A stretch of 54,583 nucleotides of DNA. Origin: Geodermatophilaceae bacterium. Its GTDB lineage: Bacteria; Actinomycetota; Actinomycetes; Mycobacteriales; Geodermatophilaceae. The stretch is from NCBI GenBank assembly GCA_013812145.1, contig JACCTY010000151.1:1-54583 (forward strand), given 5' to 3'. The notes under the pieces were generated by a model. It saw only the letters and a program-made list of their open reading frames with translations. It was not told the origin of the DNA and searched no databases. Position numbers and translations under genes: made by a program. Below are positions 17,586 through 26,945 of the stretch, piece after piece (the stretch's first letter is position 1; each line of letters begins with the position of its first letter).

Positions 17586-17983
17586 GTGAGCGCATCCGCG
17601 TCGTAGTCGCCAAGCCGGGTCTGGACGGGCATGACCGCGGGGCCAAGGTCGTCGCCCGTGCATTGCGCGATGCCGGCATGGAGGTCATCTACACCGGGTT
17701 GCATCAGACGCCGGAGCAGATCGTGCAGACCACTATCCAGGAGGACGCAGACTGCGTCGGCGTGTCAGTGCTGTCGGGAGCGCACATGACACTCTTCGCC
17801 CGGATCATGAAACTGCTCGACGAGCAGGACGCCCGCGACATCGTCGTCTTCGGTGGCGGGATCATCCCCGAGGACGACATCCCCGAGCTGGAGAAGCTCG
17901 GCGTGGCCAAGGTGTTCACGCCCGGTGCCACCACGACGGCCATCATCGAGTGGGTCCGTTCCAACGTCGCCACGTCGGTTTGA
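17582..17983 (+). CDS. stand-alone cobalamin-binding mutase small subunit (IcmB/MCM C-terminal type)
   Basis: 133 aa. The B12-binding motif D15-x-H17-x2-G20 ([13 protein letters not shown]), then SGAHMTLF and [11 protein letters not shown], mark the Rossmann-like corrinoid domain that supplies the lower-ligand His to adenosylcobalamin. The sequence closely resembles IcmB, the small subunit of isobutyryl-CoA mutase, which in Streptomyces also lies near sucCD as I recall. The large catalytic subunit is not in the window. ATG overlaps the upstream stop. It could instead serve another acyl-CoA mutase. Confidence 0.85.
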   Translation: MSERIRVVVAKPGLDGHDRGAKVVARALRDAGMEVIYTGLHQTPEQIVQTTIQEDADCVGVSVLSGAHMTLFARIMKLLDEQDARDIVVFGGGIIPEDDIPELEKLGVAKVFTPGATTTAIIEWVRSNVATSV

Positions 17984-18021
17984 GCCGGGAGGCTGACCGC
18001 GCCGGTCCGCCGGCCGCTCGC

Positions 18022-18027
18022 TAGTCT
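18022..18027 (+). promoter_or_regulatory. candidate -10 box for sucCD
   Basis: TAGTCT (TAnnnT type) lies 44 nt before the sucC ATG. No well-spaced -35 was found. Confidence 0.35.
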
Positions 18028-18071
18028 GCGCACCGGAGCACCTGCCGGCCGGTCGAACCCAGAGGACGTCC

Positions 18072-19262
18072 ATGGACCTGTTCGAGTACCAGGCGCGGGA
18101 TCTGTTCGCGCAGTACGACGTACCGGTCCTCCGCGGTGCTGTGGCCAGCACACCGGAGCAGGCTCGCGCGGCTGCCGAGGAGATCGGTGGTCAGGTCGTC
18201 ATCAAGGCGCAGGTGAAGACCGGTGGGCGGGGCAAGGCCGGCGGCGTGAAACTCGCCGACGACCCGGCTGATGCCGAGGCCAAGGCAAGGGCCATTCTCG
18301 GCATGGACATCAAGGGCCACACCGTCCACCGCGTGCTGGTGGCGCAGGCCAGCGACATCGCCGAGGAGTACTACTTCTGCTACCTGCTCGACCGCTCCAA
18401 CCGAACATTCCTGGCGATGGCCTCGGTCGAGGGTGGTGTGGAGATCGAGCTGGTCGCGGTCGAGAAACCGGAGGCGCTCGCCCGGATCCCGATCGACGCG
18501 GGCACCGGTGTGGATGCAGCGAAGGCTCGGGAGATCGTGGCGGCGGCGCGGTTCCCCGAGTCGGTGGTGGACCAGGTCGTCGATGTCGCGCAGAAGTTGT
18601 GGACGGTATTCACCGGCGCCGACGCAACACTGGTCGAGGTCAACCCGCTGGTGCAGGACCCCAGAGGCAAGATCATCGCCCTCGACGGCAAGGTGACGTT
18701 GGACGGCAACGCCGATTTCCGGCATCCGGAGCACGCCGAACTGGACGACGCCGGCGCGATCGATCCGCTGGAGCGTGCAGCGGTGGCCAAGGGTCTCAAT
18801 TACGTCAAACTCGACGGTGAGGTCGGGATCATCGGCAACGGCGCCGGGCTCGTGATGAGCACCTTGGATGTCGTGGCCTACGCGGGTGAGCAGTACGGCG
18901 GGGTGAAACCGGCGAACTTCCTCGACATCGGTGGCGGTGCCTCGGCGCAGGTGATGGCCGACGGTCTCGGCATCATCCTCAGCGACCCGGCGGTGAAGAG
19001 CGTCTTCGTGAACGTCTTCGGTGGGATCACCGCCTGCGACGAGGTGGCGACCGGGATCGTGCAGGCCTTGGCGATGCTGGGATCGGGCGACACTGTCGGC
19101 GAAGCCGAACGGCGCGCAAAGCCGCTCGTCGTGCGGCTCGACGGGAACAACGTCGTTGAAGGGCGTCGAATCCTGGACGAGGCGGCGCACGACCTCGTCG
19201 AGCAGGTCGACACGATGGACGGCGCGGCCCGCCGGGCTGCCGAACTCGCCTCCCGGGCGTAA
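18072..19262 (+). CDS. sucC: succinyl-CoA synthetase, beta subunit (ADP-forming)
   Basis: 396 aa. With SucD it interconverts succinyl-CoA and succinate with ATP or GTP formation in the TCA cycle. The N-terminal ATP-grasp domain ([33 protein letters not shown] about residues 48-61) and the C-terminal CoA-ligase domain ([26 protein letters not shown]) are complete. ATG preceded by AGAGGA. 12 nt separate it from sucD. Confidence 0.97.
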   Translation: MDLFEYQARDLFAQYDVPVLRGAVASTPEQARAAAEEIGGQVVIKAQVKTGGRGKAGGVKLADDPADAEAKARAILGMDIKGHTVHRVLVAQASDIAEEYYFCYLLDRSNRTFLAMASVEGGVEIELVAVEKPEALARIPIDAGTGVDAAKAREIVAAARFPESVVDQVVDVAQKLWTVFTGADATLVEVNPLVQDPRGKIIALDGKVTLDGNADFRHPEHAELDDAGAIDPLERAAVAKGLNYVKLDGEVGIIGNGAGLVMSTLDVVAYAGEQYGGVKPANFLDIGGGASAQVMADGLGIILSDPAVKSVFVNVFGGITACDEVATGIVQALAMLGSGDTVGEAERRAKPLVVRLDGNNVVEGRRILDEAAHDLVEQVDTMDGAARRAAELASRA

Positions 19263-19274
19263 GGGGTTCTGCGC

Positions 19275-20150
19275 GTGGCAATCTTCCTCACCGAGTCGAG
19301 TTCGGTGATCGTCCAAGGAATGACCGGTTCCGAGGGTCGCAAGCACACCAGCCGGATGCTGGCGTCGGGAACACGGGTGGTCGGCGGTGTGACGCCCGGC
19401 AAGGGTGGTCAGCAGGTCGACTTCGACGGGACCGGCGTACCGGTGTTCGACGGGGTCGCCGAGGCGGTCGCCGAGACCGGCGCGGACGTCACGGTGATCT
19501 TCGTTCCGCCGCGGTTCGCCAAGTCCGCTGTCGTGGAGGCCATCGACGCCGGCATCGGGCTGGCAGTCGTCATCACCGAGGGCATTCCGGTGCACGACAC
19601 GACGGGGTTCTGGTCCTATGCCCAGGGCCGGTCCACGCGCATCATCGGCCCGAACTGCCCCGGCCTGATCAGCCCTGGCAAGTCCAACGCCGGGATCATT
19701 CCGGCCGACATCACTCAGACCGGCCGGATCGGTCTGGTCAGCAAGTCCGGCACGCTGACCTATCAGATGATGTACGAGCTCAGGGACATCGGGTTCTCCA
19801 CTGCCGTCGGCATCGGGGGCGATCCGGTCGTCGGTACGACGCACATCGACTGCCTGCAGGCGTTCGAGGACGACCCGGAGACCGACGCGGTCGTCATGAT
19901 CGGCGAGATCGGGGGAGACGCCGAGGAACGGGCGGCCGAGTTCATCTCCGCGTACATGACGAAGCCAGTCGTCGGCTACGTCGCGGGATTCACCGCACCG
20001 GAGGGAAAGACCATGGGGCATGCGGGGGCGATCGTGTCCGGTTCGGCAGGCACCGCCCTGGCCAAGCAGGAGGCCCTGGAGGCAGCCGGAGTCCGCGTCG
20101 GGCGGACCCCCAGCGAAACGGCGGTCCTCATGCGGGAGATCGCCGGCTGA
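19275..20150 (+). CDS. sucD: succinyl-CoA synthetase, alpha subunit
   Basis: 291 aa, normal length. The CoA-binding Rossmann domain opens [13 protein letters not shown] and the ligase domain carries the phosphohistidine loop GHAGAIVSG with His249. GTG start 12 nt after sucC; same operon. A terminator-like inverted repeat follows at 20157-20207. Confidence 0.97.
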   Translation: MAIFLTESSSVIVQGMTGSEGRKHTSRMLASGTRVVGGVTPGKGGQQVDFDGTGVPVFDGVAEAVAETGADVTVIFVPPRFAKSAVVEAIDAGIGLAVVITEGIPVHDTTGFWSYAQGRSTRIIGPNCPGLISPGKSNAGIIPADITQTGRIGLVSKSGTLTYQMMYELRDIGFSTAVGIGGDPVVGTTHIDCLQAFEDDPETDAVVMIGEIGGDAEERAAEFISAYMTKPVVGYVAGFTAPEGKTMGHAGAIVSGSAGTALAKQEALEAAGVRVGRTPSETAVLMREIAG

Positions 20151-20156
20151 GCCTGC

Positions 20157-20207
20157 TGCTGGGTGACCCGCGGCGCGGTGCTTGCCGTTTGATCAGTGCA
20201 CCCAGCA
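20157..20207 (+). terminator. terminator-like inverted repeat after sucD
   Basis: TGCTGGGTG (20157-20165) and CACCCAGCA (20199-20207) are perfect 9-bp arms 33 nt apart, just after the sucD stop. It could end the sucCD transcript or act in the leader of the next gene. Confidence 0.4.
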
Positions 20208-20278
20208 TGCTGACTCCTCGCGCGGTGATCGCGCGGTTCTGGGCATGTCCGACGGTTTACCGACAGGAGCTGTGAAGC

Positions 20279-21649
20279 ATGAGTGCACCGGGCAGCGGAG
20301 GACAGCCGCCGGGCGGTTACGGGCAGGGCGGCTACGGTGCGCCGGGCGGCCCAGGTGGCCCGGACGGCCCGGGTGGGCCGAGCCAGGGCGGGTACGGCGG
20401 ATCCGGTGGGCCGAGCGGACCCGGTGGGCCGAGCGGGTCCGGGGGAGCAGGCGGGTACGGCGGGCCGGGTGGCCCGCAAGGTCCCGGCGGTCCCAGCGGC
20501 CCAGGTGGATACGGCGCTCAGAGCGGCCCGGGTGGATACGGGGGGCCGGGTGGCCCGCCTCCCGGCGGCGGCTACGCCCAGGGCGGCGGAGCGCCGTACG
20601 GCCAGCAGGGACCTGGCGGTCCTGGGTTCGGCCAGCAGCGTCCGGCCAAGTCCGGCGGGTTCAACCTCAAGAACCTCAGGACCAACGACCTCGGCTTCCT
20701 GATCTCCGGGCTCATCGCCCTGATCGCGACGTTCCTCCCGTGGTACTCAGCTGACTTCGACATCGACTTCGGCCAGGAGCTGGGAATCCCCAGCACAAGC
20801 GGCTCGGAGAGCGCCATCGGGTGGGAGTTCGGCGCAGGTGTCCTCGCCGCCGTTCTCATACTGGCTGCCTTGGCTGTCGTCGCGGCGAAGGCTTTCGGTG
20901 TGAAGCTACCGAAGCTGCCGTTCCCTTCCTCGCTTATCGCCGTGGTCCTGTCGGGGTTGGCGGCACTCATCGTCCTGCTGCGCTGGCTCACTCTGCCTGG
21001 CGAGGATGGCGGCGGCTTCAGCCAGGGCCCGGCGTTCGGTGTCATCATCTGCTTCATCGCGCTCCTTGTGATGACGGCGTTCGCGGTGCTGTCCCTGTTG
21101 GCGGAGATGAAGTCCGGAGCGAAGTTCGGCGGGTCCGGTGCTGGTCCTGGCGGTCCCGCCTTCGGAGGTCCGCAGCAAGGTCCCGGCGGCTACGGCCAGC
21201 CGGCCGGCCCCGGTCCCGGTTCCGGCCAGTACGGCGGCCAGCCGCCGCCGCAGGGGGGCCAGTACGGCGCCGCGCCGATGCAGTCCCCCCAGGGCGGTCA
21301 GTACGGTGCTCCGCCCCCGGCCGGATACCCGCCGCCCGCCCAGCCCGGTGCCGGCGGGCAGCAGGGAGCCTCGCCGTACAGCCCATCGGGTTCGTCCGCA
21401 CCGGGCGGGTCGTATGGACCGTCGGCTCCATCAGGTCAACCGAGCGGCGGGTCGCCCTACAGCCCCGGGCCGTCGGCACCGACCGGTGCCTCTTCGCCGT
21501 CGGCGCCAAGTGATTCGCCCACGACGTCGGCAGGCGGCTCGTCGTACTCGCCGCCGTCTGCCGGTGGCAGCGACGCAACAGATCGGGCATCCCAGTCGGA
21601 TAGCGACCCCGATCGGGACCGGCAGAACTGGGACAACCCACCCCGCTGA
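20279..21649 (+). CDS. Gly/Pro-rich membrane protein (DUF5336/Rv0954-like architecture)
   Basis: 456 aa. The first ~120 residues are collagen-like low complexity (GGYG, GGPGGP). Four membrane helices follow (about 140-275: LGFLISGLIALIATFLPW, VLAAVLILAALAVVAAKAF, LIAVVLSGLAALIVLLRW, VIICFIALLVMTAFAVLSLL), then a ~180-residue Gly/Pro/Gln/Ser-rich tail. The layout and position (sucCD on one side, PerM-purN-purH on the other) match mycobacterial Rv0954, which I recall being linked to the cell-division complex. The disordered tails may bind envelope or division proteins (inference). AGGAG ribosome site. Confidence 0.75.
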   Translation: MSAPGSGGQPPGGYGQGGYGAPGGPGGPDGPGGPSQGGYGGSGGPSGPGGPSGSGGAGGYGGPGGPQGPGGPSGPGGYGAQSGPGGYGGPGGPPPGGGYAQGGGAPYGQQGPGGPGFGQQRPAKSGGFNLKNLRTNDLGFLISGLIALIATFLPWYSADFDIDFGQELGIPSTSGSESAIGWEFGAGVLAAVLILAALAVVAAKAFGVKLPKLPFPSSLIAVVLSGLAALIVLLRWLTLPGEDGGGFSQGPAFGVIICFIALLVMTAFAVLSLLAEMKSGAKFGGSGAGPGGPAFGGPQQGPGGYGQPAGPGPGSGQYGGQPPPQGGQYGAAPMQSPQGGQYGAPPPAGYPPPAQPGAGGQQGASPYSPSGSSAPGGSYGPSAPSGQPSGGSPYSPGPSAPTGASSPSAPSDSPTTSAGGSSYSPPSAGGSDATDRASQSDSDPDRDRQNWDNPPR

Positions 21650-21672
21650 GGCGATAAACCGCACACCGCAAC

Positions 21673-21710
21673 ACCGCCCGGCGCGCCTGAGGGCTCGCCG
21701 GGCGGTGGTT
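21673..21710 (+). terminator. Rho-independent terminator
   Basis: ACCGCCCGGCG (21673-21683) pairs with CGCCGGGCGGT (21696-21706) and GGTTTGT follows, giving a T-rich 3' side. It lies after the Gly/Pro-rich membrane protein gene. Confidence 0.75.
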
Positions 21711-21724
21711 TGTCAGGCTGAGCC

Positions 21725-22936
21725 GTGCGCATTACCGACCTCATCGACACCGCCGCCGCACCTCGATTGCCGCGCTTGGCGGGCAGGGACAAGCCCGCGC
21801 CGGAGATGTCCACCGTGCTCACCGCGTCGCTTGCCGCGGCGTGGGCGATGGCCGTTGGCGTCCTCGCCGTTGTCGCACTGGTCTTGGTCGGCTGGCTGGT
21901 GGACGGCCGCTCCGGCGCCGGCACTGCCGAGGCCGCGCAGATCGCACTTCAGGCATTTCTGCTCGCCCATGGCGCGAGCCTCACGGTGGACTGGGGAGTT
22001 CTCGGCCTCGTCCCGCTGGGCCTCACCGCCCTGCCCGCCTGGCTGCTGGTGCGAGCCGGCGCGGCGGTCGCTCGTCGTCGCAGTCTGAAGACGTTGCCGG
22101 AACTCGCCGGAGCCGTCGCCGTGATGACGGTCGTGTACGCCGTCCTCGCGGTCCTCCTGAGCACCTTGGCGACCAGCGACGCGGCCCGCGCGGATCCGTT
22201 GCGGGCCGGGATCGGAGCCGCAGTGGTGGCGGCGGCGGCCGGGGCCATCGGGGTCGTGCGCGTGAGTGGCCTCGGCCGGCTCCCGATCACCCGTGTCCGC
22301 GGTCCACGCCGGGCCGTCGCAGCGGCCGTGACCGCCGGCTGTCTGACGCTCGTTGCCGGTGGCGCCCTCGCCCTCGCGGTGGCTCTGGCGCTCGACACCG
22401 GCCGGTACGGTGAACTGTCCCGCGCCGTCGCGCCGACATGGACCGGCGCGGCCGGCCTGACCCTGCTCGGATTGCTGCTACTCCCCAACGCGGTCGTGTT
22501 CGCAGTCTCGCTCGGGGTGGGGCCGGGCTTCTCGCTCGGGCAGGGAACCGTGGTCGGCGCATTGGACGTGCACCTGGACACCGTGCCCGCACTACCGCTG
22601 CTGGCGGCGCTCCCGGACGGCGGCCGGCCCCCGGTCGCCGCCCTGCTGATTCCTGTCCTCGCCGGTGTCGCGATCGGCGTCATCCTGATCCGTCGCCTGG
22701 ACGCCGAGGATCAACGCGGTGTGTTCTCAGCGGCAGCGTGGGGGGCGCTGTCCGGCGTGCTGACCGGTGGTGTGCTCGGAGTCGCGGCGTACGCGGCGGG
22801 CGGTCCGCTCGGATCGGGTCAGCTCGCGACCATCGGCCCGAGTGGCTGGGTGGTCGGCGGCTACGCGGCGGTCGAACTCGGGAGCCTGGCCGCGGTCACT
22901 GCCGGAGCGCTGCGCTGGCGGGAGCACCGCGGCTAG
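21725..22936 (+). CDS. DUF6350 family membrane protein (PerM-like)
   Basis: 403 aa with about ten hydrophobic helices, GTG start at 21725. Repeated Ala/Leu/Val-rich helices (for example VALALDTGRYGELSRAVAPT between helices) and the place directly before purN identify the PerM/DUF6350 family; mycobacterial PerM (Rv0955) is an integral membrane protein needed for division under low magnesium. No enzymatic motif visible. Assignment rests on membrane topology and synteny. Confidence 0.78.
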   Translation: MRITDLIDTAAAPRLPRLAGRDKPAPEMSTVLTASLAAAWAMAVGVLAVVALVLVGWLVDGRSGAGTAEAAQIALQAFLLAHGASLTVDWGVLGLVPLGLTALPAWLLVRAGAAVARRRSLKTLPELAGAVAVMTVVYAVLAVLLSTLATSDAARADPLRAGIGAAVVAAAAGAIGVVRVSGLGRLPITRVRGPRRAVAAAVTAGCLTLVAGGALALAVALALDTGRYGELSRAVAPTWTGAAGLTLLGLLLLPNAVVFAVSLGVGPGFSLGQGTVVGALDVHLDTVPALPLLAALPDGGRPPVAALLIPVLAGVAIGVILIRRLDAEDQRGVFSAAAWGALSGVLTGGVLGVAAYAAGGPLGSGQLATIGPSGWVVGGYAAVELGSLAAVTAGALRWREHRG

Positions 22937-22987
22937 GGCTCGGAACCCGGCGTGCGTCACCGCCGACCCGTCGGGGAGGCTCTGCGG

Positions 22988-23593
22988 GTGCCCGCCCGCT
23001 TGGTTGTCCTGGTCTCCGGGACCGGCAGCACCCTGCAGGCGCTCCTCGACGCCGCGGCCGACCCGTCGTACGGCGCCATCGTTGCTGCGGTGGGCGCGGA
23101 CCGCGAGGGGATCGACGGTTTGCCCCGAGCGGAGCGCGCCGGGGTGCCCACGTTCGTCTGCCGGCTGGGCGACCACGTCGACAGGGCGGCCTGGGATCTG
23201 GCGCTCGCCGCGGAATGCGCGCGGTTCCGGCCCGATCTCGTCGTGTCCGCCGGCTTCATGAAGCTGGCCGGGCCGGCGTTCCTGCACCGGTTCGGCGGTC
23301 GGTTCGTCAACAGCCATCCGGCCCTGCTCCCGTCGTTCCCGGGTGTGCATGGCCCTCGTGACGCGCTCGCCCATGGTGCCAAGGTGAGCGGCTGCACGCT
23401 GTTCCTTGTCGACGATGGTGTTGACACCGGGCCGATCGTCGCTCAGCGCGCGGTCGACGTGCTCGATGACGACGACGAGCGCACCCTGCACGATCGGATC
23501 AAGGTGGCCGAGCGCTCGATGCTGGTCGACGTCGTCGGGCGGATGATGCGTGAGGGATATCGCGTCAACGGAAGGAGGGTCACGATTCCGTGA
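22988..23593 (+). CDS. purN: phosphoribosylglycinamide formyltransferase
   Basis: 201 aa. Transfers formyl from 10-formyl-THF to GAR, step 3 of purine synthesis. SGTGSTL (10-16) binds phosphate; catalytic Asn108, His110 ([13 protein letters not shown]) and Asp146 (VDDGVDTG) are present. GTG 22988 is chosen for its GGGGAGG site 8 nt upstream and because the fold starts there. The stop overlaps the purH GTG by 4 nt. Confidence 0.95.
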   Translation: MPARLVVLVSGTGSTLQALLDAAADPSYGAIVAAVGADREGIDGLPRAERAGVPTFVCRLGDHVDRAAWDLALAAECARFRPDLVVSAGFMKLAGPAFLHRFGGRFVNSHPALLPSFPGVHGPRDALAHGAKVSGCTLFLVDDGVDTGPIVAQRAVDVLDDDDERTLHDRIKVAERSMLVDVVGRMMREGYRVNGRRVTIP

Positions 23594-25146
23594 CCGGTGT
23601 GGAGATCCGAAGGGCATTGATCAGCGTCTACGACAAGACCGGCCTGGAGGAACTCGGCACCGCGCTGCACGCCGCCGGTGTGCAGATCGTGTCCACCGGG
23701 TCGACCGCGTCCCGGTTGCGTACCGGCGGCATCCCGGTGACCGCCGTGGAGGAACTGACCGGTTTCCCCGAGTGTCTCGACGGGCGGGTCAAGACGCTGC
23801 ACCCCGCCGTACACGCCGGGATCCTGGCCGACCGGCGCAGAGACGACCACCGCGCGGAACTGGCGGATCTCGGCATCGAACCGTTCGATCTCGTCGTCGT
23901 GAACCTCTACCCGTTCAGGGAGACCGTCGCTTCCGGTGCGGTCGAGGACGACATCGTCGAGCAGATCGACATCGGCGGCCCAGCCATGGTCCGGGCCGCC
24001 GCCAAGAACCATCCCTCGGTTGCTGTCGTCGTCGACCCGAACCGGTATCCCGCCGTCGTCTCGGCTGTCCACAGTGGAGGGTTCGACCTGGCGACTCGCC
24101 GTGAGTTGGCAGCGGCGGCTTTCGCGCACACCGCGGCGTACGACGCGGCAGTGGCCGAGTGGTTCGTCGGCGCACCGACAGCAGTCACCGAGGAGGAGGA
24201 GCTGCCGCCGTACCTGAGCGTCTCGTTGGAACGCGCGGAGGTGCTGCGGTACGGCGAGAACCCCCATCAGCGGGCCGCCTTGTACGTGCGGGAGGGGGGC
24301 CCGCCCGGCCTGGCCAACGCCGAGCAGCTGCACGGCAAGGCGATGTCCTACAACAACTACGTCGACGGCGATGCCGCGCGGCGGGCGGCGTACGACCAGG
24401 ACGTGGCCTGCGTCGCGATCGTCAAGCACGCGAATCCATGCGGGATCGCGGTGGGTGCTGACGTGGCGGACGCGTATCACAAGGCGCACGCATGCGACCC
24501 GGTCTCCGCCTATGGCGGGGTGATCGCCGCCAACGTCCCGGTGAGCCGGGCCATGGCCGAGCGCCTCGTCGACGTATTCACCGAGGTCGTCATCGCGCCG
24601 TCCTATCAGGACGGAGCGGTGGATGTCCTGGCCGCGAAGAAGAACGTCCGGGTCCTGGTCTGCCCACCACCGACGGCCCCCGGCGCGGAACTTCGTCAGG
24701 TGTCCGGCGGGATGCTCGTCCAGCAACCGGATCTTCTGGACGCGGCGGGTGACAACCCGGCCGGCTGGTCCCTCGCCGTCGGTGCGCCGGTGGACGAGGC
24801 GACGTTGGAAGACCTGCGGTTCGCGTGGCGGGCAATCCGCTCGGTGCGTTCGAACGGGATTCTGCTTGCCCGTGGAGGCGCCACCGTCGGGATCGGCATG
24901 GGCCAGGTCAACCGGGTGGACGCGGCGCGGCTGGCGGTCAGCCGGGCCGGCTCGCGCGCGGCTGGCGCGGTGGCCGCCGGGGATGCGTTCTTCCCGTTCC
25001 CTGACGGGCTCCAGGTGCTCCTTGCTGCGGGGGTGCGGGCGGTCGTCCAGCCAGGTGGGTCGGTTCGCGACGACGAGGTGCTCGCGGCCGCGGTGGCGGC
25101 AGGCGTACCGGTCTATCTGACCGGCACCCGGCACTTCACGCACTGA
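23590..25146 (+). CDS. purH: bifunctional AICAR formyltransferase/IMP cyclohydrolase
   Basis: 518 aa, the last two steps to IMP. N-terminal IMP cyclohydrolase domain ([17 protein letters not shown]; ... [18 protein letters not shown]) and C-terminal AICAR transformylase domain with KHANPCG and the GENPHQ region. GTG start overlaps purN (GTGA). IMP made here feeds GuaB at the other end of the window. No ZTP riboswitch precedes it, as it begins inside purN. Confidence 0.97.
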   Translation: MTGVEIRRALISVYDKTGLEELGTALHAAGVQIVSTGSTASRLRTGGIPVTAVEELTGFPECLDGRVKTLHPAVHAGILADRRRDDHRAELADLGIEPFDLVVVNLYPFRETVASGAVEDDIVEQIDIGGPAMVRAAAKNHPSVAVVVDPNRYPAVVSAVHSGGFDLATRRELAAAAFAHTAAYDAAVAEWFVGAPTAVTEEEELPPYLSVSLERAEVLRYGENPHQRAALYVREGGPPGLANAEQLHGKAMSYNNYVDGDAARRAAYDQDVACVAIVKHANPCGIAVGADVADAYHKAHACDPVSAYGGVIAANVPVSRAMAERLVDVFTEVVIAPSYQDGAVDVLAAKKNVRVLVCPPPTAPGAELRQVSGGMLVQQPDLLDAAGDNPAGWSLAVGAPVDEATLEDLRFAWRAIRSVRSNGILLARGGATVGIGMGQVNRVDAARLAVSRAGSRAAGAVAAGDAFFPFPDGLQVLLAAGVRAVVQPGGSVRDDEVLAAAVAAGVPVYLTGTRHFTH

Positions 25147-25150
25147 TCCG

Positions 25151-25753
25151 GTGGTCGCCCGGGGTGCGGAACTGGCGGGGGAGGACTTTGCGCGCGTCGA
25201 CTGGTCCGATGAGCTGCTCGAGGACGTCCACTTCACCGACTGCCGATTCACCGACGCTCGGCTGATCGAGCTCGCCACCCGGTCGTGCGTCTTCGAGAAC
25301 TGCGACTTCTCCGGCTCCCGACTGCCGAGCTCACGGCACGACTCGACGGCGTTCCTGCACTGCCGGTTTCGGCGAAGCGTCCTGTGGGGAGCGGAGTTCG
25401 TGTCGTGCAAGCTGACCGGCTCGGAGTTCGGCGGCGCGGAGCTGCCGGCGTTGATCGTGCGCGGCGGGGACTGGTCCTACGTCACGCTGCGAGGTGCGGA
25501 TCTGCACGGCATCGACCTGAGCGGTGTGAAGCTGCGCGAGGCGGACCTCACCGATGCCGACCTGCACGGCGCCGACCTGCGTGGCTGCGACCTGGGGCAC
25601 GCCCGGCTCCAGGGTGCCCGGCTGGCTGGAGCGGATCTCCGCGGGGCGCAGACCGAGGGCATCGATTGGCGTGGGCTCCAGCTGTCCGACGTACGGGTCG
25701 ATCTGGCGCAGGCGCTGGCCATCGCGGTCTCGCACGGTGTGCGGATCGACTGA
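25151..25753 (+). CDS. pentapeptide-repeat protein
   Basis: 200 aa, GTG at 25151 directly after purH. Tandem five-residue A(D/N)L-type repeats occupy about 110-175 ([20 protein letters not shown]..), with a looser set in the first half ([20 protein letters not shown]), giving a right-handed quadrilateral beta-helix as in Qnr/MfpA proteins that mimic DNA. Target unknown; gyrase protection is only one possibility. Lies in the purH-folD interval. Confidence 0.88.
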   Translation: MVARGAELAGEDFARVDWSDELLEDVHFTDCRFTDARLIELATRSCVFENCDFSGSRLPSSRHDSTAFLHCRFRRSVLWGAEFVSCKLTGSEFGGAELPALIVRGGDWSYVTLRGADLHGIDLSGVKLREADLTDADLHGADLRGCDLGHARLQGARLAGADLRGAQTEGIDWRGLQLSDVRVDLAQALAIAVSHGVRID

Positions 25754-25786
25754 CCGGCATGCCGCGTCCGTTACCAGCCCGTCTGC

Positions 25787-25792
25787 GACACT
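25787..25792 (+). promoter_or_regulatory. -10 box of a leaderless promoter (folD)
   Basis: GACACT is 7 nt before the folD GTG at 25800. The same CTGCGACACT string recurs at 27893-27902 before the acidic protein gene. Confidence 0.45.
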
Positions 25793-25799
25793 CAGCGGC

Positions 25800-26657
25800 G
25801 TGACGGCGACGATCATGGACGGGCGGGCCACCGCGGCCGCCATCAAGGCCGAACTGACCGGGCGGGTGTCCGCGCTCGCCGCCCGGGGGATCGTGCCGGG
25901 TCTGGGAACCGTGCTCGTGGGCGAGGACGCCGGCAGCCACGCGTATGTGGCGGGCAAGCATGCCGACTGCGCCAGGGTCGGGATCGCCAGCCTGCAACGC
26001 CAACTGCCCCGCGATGCGTCACAGGCCGACGTCGAGGCCGTGGTGGCCGAGCTGAACGCCGACCCGACGTGCACCGGGTACATAGTCCAACTTCCCCTGC
26101 CCCGCGGCCTCGACCCGAACCGGGTGCTGGAGCTGATGGACCCGGACAAGGACGCCGACGGTCTGCACCCGACCAATCTCGGCCGGCTCGTCCTCGGCCA
26201 GGAGGGCCCGTTGCCCTGTACGCCGCACGGCATCGTGGTGCTGCTGCAGCGCTACGGCGTCGAGTTGGCCGGGGCCGAGGTGACGGTGCTCGGGCGTGGC
26301 GTCACGGTCGGCCGGCCGCTGGGTCTGCTGCTGACCCGGCGGATCGAGAACTCGACGGTGACGTTGTGCCACACCGGTACGAAGGACGTGGACCGGCACC
26401 TGCGGCGGGCCGACATCGTCGTCGCGGCGGCGGGGGTGCCGGGACTCGTGACAGCCGACCTGGTGCGCCCTGGCGCGGCCGTCCTGGACGTCGGGATCAC
26501 CCGCACGGAGCAGGGTCTCGTCGGCGACGTCGCCGCCGACGTCCGCGAGGTTGCCGCGTTTCTCGCCCCGATGCCGGGCGGCGTCGGCCCGATGACGCGG
26601 GCGATGCTGCTGACCAACGTCGTCGAACGCGCCGAGGCGGCGCGGCCCGCGGAGTGA
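25800..26657 (+). CDS. folD: methylenetetrahydrofolate dehydrogenase/cyclohydrolase
   Basis: 285 aa. Interconverts 5,10-methylene-THF and 10-formyl-THF, the one-carbon donor used by PurN and PurH. Catalytic Tyr49 and Lys53 ([12 protein letters not shown]), the QLPLPRGLD motif, and the NADP Rossmann [11 protein letters not shown] followed by the [10 protein letters not shown] signature. The GTG at 25800 fits the leaderless -10; the longer frame overlaps the pentapeptide gene. Confidence 0.96.
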   Translation: MTATIMDGRATAAAIKAELTGRVSALAARGIVPGLGTVLVGEDAGSHAYVAGKHADCARVGIASLQRQLPRDASQADVEAVVAELNADPTCTGYIVQLPLPRGLDPNRVLELMDPDKDADGLHPTNLGRLVLGQEGPLPCTPHGIVVLLQRYGVELAGAEVTVLGRGVTVGRPLGLLLTRRIENSTVTLCHTGTKDVDRHLRRADIVVAAAGVPGLVTADLVRPGAAVLDVGITRTEQGLVGDVAADVREVAAFLAPMPGGVGPMTRAMLLTNVVERAEAARPAE

Positions 26658-26659
26658 CT

Positions 26660-26914
26660 GTGCCACGCCAAGCACCCTTCGTCCTGGTCTGGTTCGTGAT
26701 CCTCGTCGGCATGGGATTGATCGCCACCGAATACTGGCGACGTGGCCTGACCATCGTGGGCGCGGCGGCGGTGCTGGCCGGCGTACTGCGGCTGGTGCTG
26801 CCGGCTCGCCGCGCCGGCTGGCTGGTCGTGCGCAGCCGCCCGATCGACGTGCTGTGCTTCGGGTTCCTCGGCGTCGCGTTGGCGGCCACCGCCATCGCCG
26901 TACCGGCTGAATAG
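26660..26914 (+). CDS. DUF3017 small membrane protein
   Basis: 84 aa; GTG 26660 with GGAG at 26651-26654 (a GTG at 26654 overlapping the folD stop is also possible). Three hydrophobic helices (FVLVWFVILVGMGLIATEYW, LTIVGAAAVLAGVLRLVLP, VLCFGFLGVALAATAIAVP). Membrane proteins of this type follow folD in many actinobacteria. Function unknown. Confidence 0.8.
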   Translation: MPRQAPFVLVWFVILVGMGLIATEYWRRGLTIVGAAAVLAGVLRLVLPARRAGWLVVRSRPIDVLCFGFLGVALAATAIAVPAE

Positions 26915-26932
26915 TCCGCGTTCGCCCTTCGA

Positions 26933-26938
26933 TAGCCT
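26933..26938 (+). promoter_or_regulatory. -10 box of a leaderless promoter (mdh)
   Basis: TAGCCT lies exactly 7 nt before the mdh ATG at 26946, with no ribosome site between, so the mRNA probably begins at the start codon. Confidence 0.5.
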
Positions 26939-26945
26939 CGGCCGT

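Noticed and set aside
20283-20640. Regularly repeating GC-rich units that might suggest a CRISPR or tandem repeat array
   Set aside because: They are codon-level Gly/Pro repeats inside a coding region, irregular in length and without unique spacers.
23540-23590. ZTP riboswitch upstream of purH
   Set aside because: purH starts inside the end of purN, leaving no room, and no pfl-motif consensus is present.
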